Origin: Bacillota bacterium
GTDB taxonomy: Bacteria; Bacillota; Clostridia; Lachnospirales; Cellulosilyticaceae
Direction of reading: 5' to 3'
Assembly (NCBI GenBank): GCA_023436395.1
Contig: JAEZJJ010000046.1
Coordinates: forward strand, 1-10,608
Length of the DNA: 10,608 bases
A program made the translations under genes and the position numbers. The notes under the pieces were generated by a model. That model was not told where the DNA came from. It was given only the letters and a program-made list of their open reading frames with translations, and searched no databases. This document shows positions 6,031-10,608 of the stretch, in pieces; positions within the stretch are counted from its first letter, which is position 1, and the number at the start of each line of letters is the position of its first letter.

Positions 6031-6059
6031 TTGACTTATACTGAATTTTAAGGTATAAA
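6031..6059 (+). promoter_or_regulatory. Sigma-A type promoter of the cystine symporter gene
   Basis: TTGACT (6031-6036), a 17-nt spacer and TATAAA (6054-6059) form a good promoter. The start would be near 6066, giving a leader of about 60 nt. That is too short for an S-box or T-box leader, so regulation of this sulfur-related gene, if any, would be by a DNA-binding regulator. Confidence 0.72.
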
Positions 6060-6124
6060 AGAAAGATATATAAGGTTATAAGAATTTATATATAAGAAAT
6101 TAAAGACAACACGGAGAAACTAGA

Positions 6125-7504
6125 ATGGAAAAAGGCACATTTTTAACGCAGTTTTTATTATTAAGTCATCCATTAACCTTGATATTTATCACAGTATTAT
6201 TGCTTCTAATTTTAGGAGTAAGGCAAATGGAAAAAAGAAAGGTGAAATTTTCACTACGCATGATTATAGGTACTTGCATTGGATTGGTACTTGGGATAGT
6301 CATTCAATGGACAGCAGGTTTTCCAGCAATACCAAAGGATATTGTATGGTTAAATGAAGTATCTAGTTGGTATGGACTTGTAGGTAATGGTTTTATGGAT
6401 TTATTGAAGATGCTAGTGGTACCACTAGTCTTTTTATCAATTGTAAGAGTCATTATGAATATGAAAGGTGAAGGTCTTAGCAAGCTTACTTTTAAGACTA
6501 TTGGCATGTTTTTAGGAACAACAGTTATGGCAGCTATTGTGGCTATCATAATAGGACAACTCTTTAAGTTAGGTGTAGGAGAGGTTGTGGTTGATCAAGA
6601 GGCACAGATAAGAGAGATGAGCTCTATTGTAGATACTTTTAGAGGCTTATTACCCGCTAACCCTATAAAAGCCATGGCAGAAGCAAATATTGTGGCAGTT
6701 GTTATTTTTGCAACCTTCATAGGAACAGCTATTAGAAGAATGTCTAAAAAACATAGTGAAGTGATTGAGCCTTTTGTGAAATGGGTTGAAGCTTTTTATA
6801 AAATTATACTTAGTGTGGCAATGACAGTGATTAAATTCATGCCTTATGCAGTAGTGGCACTTTTAGCAAATACAATTACAGAACGAGGAATTGATGCATT
6901 AGTATCAGTTATGAATTTTATAGTAGTGAGTTATCTTAGCATAGCTATTATGTTTATGATTCATATTATTATTGCAATGTTAAATGGACTTAATCCTATT
7001 CAGTATATTAAAAATGTCACTGAACCATTAGTCTTAGCATTTACCTCTCGCTCTAGCTTAGGGACACTTCCTGTAACGATTGAAGCCCTTGATCAAAAAG
7101 TGGGTGTAGATGAAGGTGTAGCTAGCTTTGTAGGAAGTTTAGGTTCTAATATGGGGATGAATGGTTGTGCAGGGATCTATCCAGCTTTAATGGCAGTCTT
7201 ATTAGCTAATATGACAGGAACACCTATGGATGTTAGTTTCTATATCATGTTGATAACGATTATTGCAGTAAGCTCATTAGGAATAGCCGGTTTGCCTGGA
7301 AGTGCAACGATTGCTGTCTCTGTAGTCATATCTGGAATAGGTTTGGGGTCATATTTCCCGCTCCTAGGAGGAATTATTGCGATTGATCCTATTATAGATA
7401 TGGGACGCACCATGCTTAATGTAAGTGGAACATTGATTACTGCAACTACTGTTGCTAAAACAGAACAAAAACTAAATAAACAAGTTTTTAATGAAAATAA
7501 ATAA
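6125..7504 (+). CDS. tcyP: L-cystine symporter, TcyP-like (dicarboxylate/amino acid:cation symporter family)
   Basis: This 459-residue integral membrane protein belongs to the DAACS (glutamate/aspartate transporter) fold. An extra N-terminal helix (15-33), a basic turn, and the sequence SSWYGLVGNGFMDLLKMLVV (80-99) resemble B. subtilis TcyP rather than GltP or DctA. The signature elements appear in order: LNPIQYIK (289-296); the serine-rich hairpin AFTSRSSLGTLP (305-316); NMGMNGCAGIYPA (342-354), which replaces the NMDGT motif of glutamate carriers as in TcyP; the second hairpin AGLPGSATIA (388-397); and DMGRTMLNVSGT (425-436). The role is uptake of cystine as a sulfur source. GGAG (6113-6116) lies 8 nt before the ATG. 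It is a single-gene unit with its own promoter and terminator. Subfamily assignment is by remembered motif similarity, so another amino acid substrate is possible. Confidence 0.9.
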   Translation: MEKGTFLTQFLLLSHPLTLIFITVLLLLILGVRQMEKRKVKFSLRMIIGTCIGLVLGIVIQWTAGFPAIPKDIVWLNEVSSWYGLVGNGFMDLLKMLVVPLVFLSIVRVIMNMKGEGLSKLTFKTIGMFLGTTVMAAIVAIIIGQLFKLGVGEVVVDQEAQIREMSSIVDTFRGLLPANPIKAMAEANIVAVVIFATFIGTAIRRMSKKHSEVIEPFVKWVEAFYKIILSVAMTVIKFMPYAVVALLANTITERGIDALVSVMNFIVVSYLSIAIMFMIHIIIAMLNGLNPIQYIKNVTEPLVLAFTSRSSLGTLPVTIEALDQKVGVDEGVASFVGSLGSNMGMNGCAGIYPALMAVLLANMTGTPMDVSFYIMLITIIAVSSLGIAGLPGSATIAVSVVISGIGLGSYFPLLGGIIAIDPIIDMGRTMLNVSGTLITATTVAKTEQKLNKQVFNENK

Positions 7505-7534
7505 TCTAAAACGAATGTGATTTTATGTGAATTT

Positions 7535-7577
7535 AAAAGAAGAACTTCAGAGCGTTACTTAGAAGTTCTTCTTTTTT
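7535..7577 (+). terminator. Intrinsic terminator of the cystine symporter gene
   Basis: AAAAGAAGAACTTC (7535-7548) pairs perfectly with GAAGTTCTTCTTTT (7562-7575) around a 13-nt loop, ending in a run of six T (7572-7577). Confidence 0.9.
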
Positions 7578-7618
7578 GTCGTATACAGTATTTACTGATG
7601 TAAAATTATGATATATAG

Positions 7619-7624
7619 TATAAT
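7619..7624 (+). promoter_or_regulatory. Possible -10 element of the M23 peptidase gene
   Basis: TATAAT at 7619-7624 lies 28 nt before the start codon, downstream of the symporter terminator. No good -35 hexamer is seen 16-18 nt upstream, so this is a weak call made mainly from position. Confidence 0.35.
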
Positions 7625-7652
7625 TATATAGTGGTAAAGGGGGAATCGTGGG

Positions 7653-8258
7653 ATGAAATCATTAAGGAAGTTAAGCACTATCTTACTTATGCTTATAGGA
7701 TGTTATACAATGGTACAAGCAGAAGAAATAGGAGTCAATGAAATAGATACCTATAGGGATACAAGTATATTGCAATTACCTTATATACAAATCCCAGGTT
7801 TTTTGGTAAGTCCACTGCAACAAAGAGGAGAAGTTTTAGCACCTTTTAACCAATTAAGGACAGGGTATTTCCATGAAGGTATAGATATTAGAGCTGCAGA
7901 AGGCACACCTATTTTTGCTAGTGCTGAGGGGATTGTAACCAAAGCAGCACCAGATTCAAAAGGTGTGGATAAAGGTGGTGGCCATATGATTTTTATCGAT
8001 TATGGGGATGGTGTAGAAGCACGATACATGCATTTAAGTGCCTATGGTGTAAGAGTAGGAGATAGTGTTAAGGCAGGGGATGTTATTGGCTTTACTGGAA
8101 ATACAGGGGATAGTAGTACACCTCATCTGCATTTTGAATTTTATTTAGGTGGACAAGCCATTGACCCAGCTTTTATTTTTGAAGCAAGTGGTATGATTGG
8201 AGAAGAACAAAGAATGATTAGAGAAGAGCAAAAAAGTTTTTTTGTTATACAGGGATAA
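7653..8258 (+). CDS. M23 family (LytM-type) metallopeptidase, exported
   Basis: The protein has 201 residues. It begins with a short export signal (KSLRK, then a hydrophobic core 8-22). Two readings are possible: signal peptidase I cleavage after VQA (residue 23), or lipoprotein processing at the LIGC lipobox (14-17). The M23 domain covers about 60-175. Zinc ligands and catalytic residues are visible: H74 and D78 in FHEGIDI, H127 in RYMHLSAYG, and H158/H160 in STPHLHFEF. The GDSVKAGDVIGFTGNTG strand (136-152) is typical. All key residues are present, so an active peptidoglycan endopeptidase acting outside the membrane is likely. It may serve in wall growth or sporulation, which context does not settle. 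A purine-rich AAAGGGGGA (7636-7644) lies 8 nt before the ATG. It has no terminator before the next gene, 92 nt on. Confidence 0.93.
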   Translation: MKSLRKLSTILLMLIGCYTMVQAEEIGVNEIDTYRDTSILQLPYIQIPGFLVSPLQQRGEVLAPFNQLRTGYFHEGIDIRAAEGTPIFASAEGIVTKAAPDSKGVDKGGGHMIFIDYGDGVEARYMHLSAYGVRVGDSVKAGDVIGFTGNTGDSSTPHLHFEFYLGGQAIDPAFIFEASGMIGEEQRMIREEQKSFFVIQG

Positions 8259-8350
8259 AAATAGTGTTTTATGGGAACCTAAGGAAATAGAATGCGTCTA
8301 AAATCATGGTGGAGTGAATAGAGGCAAACATTTACTTTAGGAGAGATAAA

Positions 8351-8926
8351 ATGAAAATGAATAAGAAATTTTTAACAGTAATGATGACCTTACTTATTGG
8401 AGGTACAGCTTTAACAGGATGTGGGCAAAATAAAGAGAGTTTACCTACACCACCAGTTGCAACTACTGAGCCTCAAGGTACAGAGCCAACTGAAACACCA
8501 GCAGCAGAAAATCAGGTACAAGGTAATGTGGGAGAAGTAGACCCTACAGTAGCACAAGAAACATTCTATGTAGTTACAAATGGGATTGAAATGCCAAGTG
8601 GAACAGCGATGGATGCTACAATGTTTGCAGATACGTATGGCATTGACCCCAATTTATTAAGTAGTTATTATGTTCAAATACCAATGATGAATGTACATGC
8701 TACAGAAGTTGCTGTATTTGAATTAAAAGATGCAAAAGATGCTGACCAAGTAATGGCGGGTATTGAAAAGAGACAAAAAGCTTTAGTTGAACAATGGAAA
8801 AATTATCTACCAGAACAACTTAAACTCGTTGAAAATTATAAAGTAGCACAAAAAGGTAATAAAATTATTTTTGTTATTAGTCCAGATGCAGATAAAATCA
8901 TTAAGCAATTTGAAGCAATGCAATAA
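8351..8926 (+). CDS. DUF4358-like lipoprotein
   Basis: The protein has 191 residues. A lipoprotein signal peptide is clear: a basic start (KMNKK), a hydrophobic stretch and the lipobox LTGC with Cys24 as the lipid-modified residue. A Thr/Pro/Glu/Gln-rich spacer (about 28-65) then separates the anchor from a globular domain (70-190) with FADTYGIDPNLLSSYYVQIPMM and AVFELKDAKDADQVMAGIEKR, ending in IIFVISPDADKIIKQFEAM. This layout and the motifs fit DUF4358, a family of Clostridia lipoproteins of unknown function. AGGAGAG (8339-8345) precedes the ATG at 8351 by 5 nt. It could be cotranscribed with the M23 gene since no terminator lies between them, and it ends at a shared bidirectional terminator. 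Surface location is sound and the function is unknown. Confidence 0.85.
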   Translation: MKMNKKFLTVMMTLLIGGTALTGCGQNKESLPTPPVATTEPQGTEPTETPAAENQVQGNVGEVDPTVAQETFYVVTNGIEMPSGTAMDATMFADTYGIDPNLLSSYYVQIPMMNVHATEVAVFELKDAKDADQVMAGIEKRQKALVEQWKNYLPEQLKLVENYKVAQKGNKIIFVISPDADKIIKQFEAMQ

Positions 8927-8957
8927 AGGATAAATAATTGTAATAATAGAACAGATA

Positions 8958-8981
8958 AAAGCCATGGATTTCCATGGCTTT
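8958..8981. terminator. Bidirectional terminator between convergent genes
   Basis: AAAGCCATGGA (8958-8968) and TCCATGGCTTT (8971-8981) are perfect reverse complements with a very short loop. Reading minus, the stem is followed by TTTTATCTG. Reading plus, it ends CTTTAGTTT. It serves both the lipoprotein gene and the peroxiredoxin gene, whose stop codon is 3 nt away. Confidence 0.85.
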
Positions 8982-8984
8982 AGT

Positions 8985-9455
8985 TTATAAACCTAGTTCG
9001 AGCTGACAACTTTCTACATGCCCTGCTACTTTAACTTTACGATATATTTTAGTGATAATACCTTGTTCGTCAATAATAAAGGTACTTCTTTCAATCCCCA
9101 TACTAATACGTCCATACATATTTTTTTCTTTAAGGACATCGTAGAGTTTGCATACTTCCTCATCGCTATCTGAAAGAAGGACAAAAGGAAGATTGTATTT
9201 GGCAATAAACTTATCATGAGAAGCAAGGTTATCACGGCTAATACCTAATATAACAGTATTGGCATTAGCAAAAGTGTGGAAATGATCGCGAAAAGCTTCG
9301 GCTTCTTTTGAACATCCAGGAGTATTATCCCTAGGATAAAAATATAAAATAATTTTTTTACCTAAATAATCACTTAGACGATGTTGTTTTTGGTCCGAAC
9401 CCATTAAAGTGAAATCAGGAGCAGGTAAACCTTCTTTTAATATAATCTCTGACAT
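8985..9455 (-). CDS. bcp: Thiol peroxidase, Bcp/PrxQ-type peroxiredoxin
   Basis: The protein has 156 residues from the ATG at 9455, which is better placed (6 nt) behind AAAGGAGG than the adjacent ATG at 9458 (3 nt). It reduces hydrogen peroxide and organic peroxides in the cytosol using thioredoxin or a similar donor. The peroxiredoxin active site YFYPRDNTPGCSKEA is intact, with Thr45 and the peroxidatic Cys48, and the catalytic Arg is R123 in GIERSTFIID. The N-terminal APDFTL strand and the KVKVAGHVE segment near the end are typical of Bcp. The resolving Cys five residues after the peroxidatic Cys, present in E. coli Bcp, is Glu53 here. The remaining cysteines are C102 and C150. The C-terminus is short. 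It diverges from yaaA, another peroxide-stress gene, and has a PerR-box-like site in its promoter. Confidence 0.94.
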   Translation of the reverse strand: MSEIILKEGLPAPDFTLMGSDQKQHRLSDYLGKKIILYFYPRDNTPGCSKEAEAFRDHFHTFANANTVILGISRDNLASHDKFIAKYNLPFVLLSDSDEEVCKLYDVLKEKNMYGRISMGIERSTFIIDEQGIITKIYRKVKVAGHVESCQLELGL

Positions 9456-9476
9456 CATAAACCTCCTTTAACACAT

Positions 9477-9491
9477 AAATAATAATTATTA
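9477..9491 (-). promoter_or_regulatory. PerR-box-like palindrome over the peroxiredoxin promoter
   Basis: The minus strand reads TAATAAT-T-ATTATTT, which agrees at 11 of 14 defined positions with the B. subtilis PerR box TTATAATnATTATAA. It is part of a 14-bp perfect palindrome at 9479-9492. It overlaps the -10 element and probable start site, where a repressor would act. The AT-rich background makes such matches less rare, so this is suggestive only. Confidence 0.42.
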
Positions 9492-9516
9492 TCCTATAAA
9501 AAATATTGTTTGTAAA
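9488..9516 (-). promoter_or_regulatory. Promoter of the peroxiredoxin gene
   Basis: On the minus strand TTTACA (9516-9511), a 17-nt spacer and GATAAT (9493-9488) make a reasonable sigma-A promoter. Its -35 overlaps the predicted -35 of the opposite yaaA promoter. Confidence 0.62.
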
Positions 9517-9539
9517 GTGGGCGATGTGTAGAATATAAA
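9510..9539 (+). promoter_or_regulatory. Promoter of yaaA
   Basis: TTGTAA (9510-9515), an 18-nt spacer and TATAAA (9534-9539) form a modest promoter with a start near 9546, just ahead of the AAGGAGG at 9549-9555. The -35 shares bases with that of the divergent peroxiredoxin promoter. Confidence 0.5.
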
Positions 9540-9559
9540 TAAAAGCATAAGGAGGCGCT

Positions 9560-10327
9560 ATGTATATTATCATTTCACCAGCAAAAACGTTTAGAAATTC
9601 TGAAGAACTATGGCAAGAAAATTGTGAACCCCTAAACTTTTCTACAGCTACTACTGTATTGGTAGAAGAACTAAGAAAGTATTCCTCAATAGAGTTGGAA
9701 AAATTAATGAAGATTTCTCCTGCATTAGCACAAATAAATGAGATGAGATTTAAGGAGTTTTTTGAGGCTGAAAAAAAAGGATGTAGGGCTATTTATGCCT
9801 ATTATGGAGAAGTTTATAAGGCTATTGGCGTGGAAAACTTAAATACAAGTACACTAGAATTTATGCAAGAACATGTAGGGATTTTATCTGCCTTGTATGG
9901 GTTAGTTAAGCCTTTAGAAAGTATCCAACCCTATAGGCTTGAAATGAGTACTAATCTTCAAGTAGGTGAATGTAGAAATTTATATGCATTTTGGAAAGAG
10001 ACTCTAACAAGTTTTGTTTTAAAAGAATTAAAGTTTCAAAAAAATAGTTTTTTAATTAATCTAGCATCTGAGGAGTATAGTAAAGCATTAGATTTAAAAG
10101 AAATCAGTAGGCACTATCCTATTATACAAATAAGCTTTAAAGAAGCTAAAGAAAATGGGTATAGGACTGTTGGAATGTATGCAAAAAGAGGGAGAGGACA
10201 ACTATTACGTTTTATCTGTGAGAATAAAATTGAAACAGTAGAAGAGATTAAGCGTTTTTCAGAGGATGGATATCGTATTAATGAAGCGTTATCAACGGCA
10301 GAACACTTAGTTTTTACAAGAGGTTAG
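9560..10327 (+). CDS. yaaA: Peroxide stress protein YaaA (DUF328/UPF0246)
   Basis: The protein has 255 residues, the usual family length, and is cytosolic. Conserved blocks match E. coli YaaA in order: IIISPAKT (3-10), MKISPALAQIN (50-60), IYAYYGEVYKA (78-88), the GILSALYG-LVKPLE-QPYRLEM block (107-129), LYAFWKE (141-147), INLASEEYSK (166-175), MYAKRGRGQLLRFI (206-219) and LVFTRG at the end. E. coli YaaA limits hydrogen peroxide damage to DNA and proteins by reducing intracellular free iron, is controlled by OxyR, and has been reported as a DNA-binding protein with a helix-hairpin-helix-like fold. AAGGAGG (9549-9555) precedes the ATG at 9560 by 4 nt. It is divergent from a peroxiredoxin gene, which supports a shared role in peroxide defence. 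It is a single-gene unit with its own terminator. Confidence 0.95.
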   Translation: MYIIISPAKTFRNSEELWQENCEPLNFSTATTVLVEELRKYSSIELEKLMKISPALAQINEMRFKEFFEAEKKGCRAIYAYYGEVYKAIGVENLNTSTLEFMQEHVGILSALYGLVKPLESIQPYRLEMSTNLQVGECRNLYAFWKETLTSFVLKELKFQKNSFLINLASEEYSKALDLKEISRHYPIIQISFKEAKENGYRTVGMYAKRGRGQLLRFICENKIETVEEIKRFSEDGYRINEALSTAEHLVFTRG

Positions 10328-10339
10328 CCTATAAAAGGG

Positions 10340-10372
10340 AAAGACCCTCCAGGGGAGATGGAGGGTCTTTTT
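10340..10372 (+). terminator. Intrinsic terminator of yaaA
   Basis: AAAGACCCTCC (10340-10350) pairs with GGAGGGTCTTT (10360-10370) around a 9-nt loop, with TTTTT ending the structure. The stem has a GC-rich core and starts 12 nt after the stop codon. Confidence 0.93.
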
Positions 10373-10515
10373 ATGGGGTTAAAAATAGATAACTAAGTAT
10401 CTAAAAACAATGATAAATGTTGTATGTGATTATCAGGTGAAAGGTGTATGATAAAGAAGAGAAAATGTAAAAACTAAAAAAGTTAGTGTAAAATTATTGT
10501 AGGAAAAATTTAAAA

Positions 10516-10579
10516 AAGAGATTCATCCTTTTGGTATAATGAAATCGCGAAACAACATCAAACAAAAGGAGAATCTCTT
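10516..10579 (+). promoter_or_regulatory. Inverted repeat around an extended -10 promoter, with the ribosome binding site in the right arm
   Basis: AAGAGATTC-A-TCCTTTTG (10516-10533, one bulged A) pairs over 17 bp with CAAAAGGAGAATCTCTT (10563-10579). Between the arms lies TGGTATAAT (10532-10540), an extended -10 element with no good -35. The right arm contains the ribosome binding site AAAAGGAG and ends at the base before the next ATG. A transcript starting near 10547 would lack the left arm, while read-through RNA would contain both arms and hide the ribosome binding site. Confidence 0.6.
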
Positions 10580-10608
10580 ATGGAACTTATTATAAAGGAT
10601 TTCATGAA
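10580..10608 (+). CDS. Start of an unidentified gene, possibly a transposase (3' partial)
   Basis: An ATG at 10580 follows AAAAGGAG by 8 nt and an extended -10 promoter by 39 nt. Only nine complete codons (MELIIKDFM) lie in the window, too few to name a family. The start is well supported by the promoter, ribosome binding site and inverted repeat. A transposase is suggested only because hairpins that hide the start site from outside transcripts are known in insertion sequences such as IS10, IS50 and IS200. The stretch 10373-10515 before it shows no gene. Confidence 0.5.

Noticed and set aside
6066..6124. S-box, T-box or other sulfur-responsive riboswitch before the cystine symporter
   Set aside because: The leader from the predicted promoter is only about 60 nt, very AT-rich and without the helices of these elements.
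6304..6549. Minus-strand open frame of 81 codons
   Set aside because: It is fully inside the cystine symporter gene and has no supporting signals.
9026..9235. Minus-strand open frame of 69 codons
   Set aside because: It is a second frame inside the peroxiredoxin gene, which has clear catalytic motifs in its own frame.

Overview
The window is AT-rich DNA with intergenic spaces even richer in A+T, strong AGGAGG-type ribosome binding sites, sigma-A type promoters and many hairpin-plus-T-run terminators. Together with the gene families present (VTC/DUF4956 pair, VanW family, DUF4358 lipoprotein, CmpB-like membrane protein, TcyP-type cystine symporter) this points to a low-GC Clostridia bacterium, plausibly Lachnospiraceae or a relative. 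No rRNA, tRNA or CRISPR array is visible, and nothing looks like a phage.

Layout from left to right. (1) Positions 1-308 hold the C-terminal end of a class Ia ribonucleotide reductase beta subunit (nrdB), followed by an acidic 145-residue protein of unknown function and a strong terminator. (2) At 1018-1434 lies a compact cold-shock gene unit: a perfect TTGACA-N17-TATAAT promoter, a leader of about 140 nt with a 25-pair near-continuous hairpin, a csp gene and its terminator. (3) After a spacer with an unassigned 15-bp hairpin, a two-gene operon encodes a VTC-type polyphosphate polymerase domain protein and a DUF4956 membrane protein. It ends at a 25-bp perfect inverted repeat. (4) On the minus strand, converging on that repeat, is a three-gene operon: a small membrane protein, a coiled-coil protein of unknown function and a membrane-anchored VanW-family protein. 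A separate CmpB-like (PF06541-type) membrane protein lies upstream of it. (5) Rightward genes follow: a TcyP-like L-cystine symporter with its own promoter and terminator, a secreted or lipid-anchored M23 peptidase, and a DUF4358 lipoprotein. (6) A divergent peroxide-defence pair comes next: a Bcp/PrxQ-type peroxiredoxin (minus) and yaaA (plus). They share a roughly 100-bp intergenic region in which the two predicted promoters overlap at their -35 elements, and a PerR-box-like palindrome lies over the peroxiredoxin -10 region. (7) After the yaaA terminator the window ends in the first codons of another gene. Its ribosome binding site lies in one arm of a 17-bp inverted repeat spanning its promoter, an arrangement known from insertion sequences.

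Most genes are ordinary housekeeping, envelope or stress functions. The most interesting points are regulatory: the csp leader hairpin, the shared bcp/yaaA control region, and the hairpin before the last gene. The least characterised coding content is the three-gene VanW operon and the acidic protein after nrdB. No single new defence or mobile system can be demonstrated from this sequence alone.
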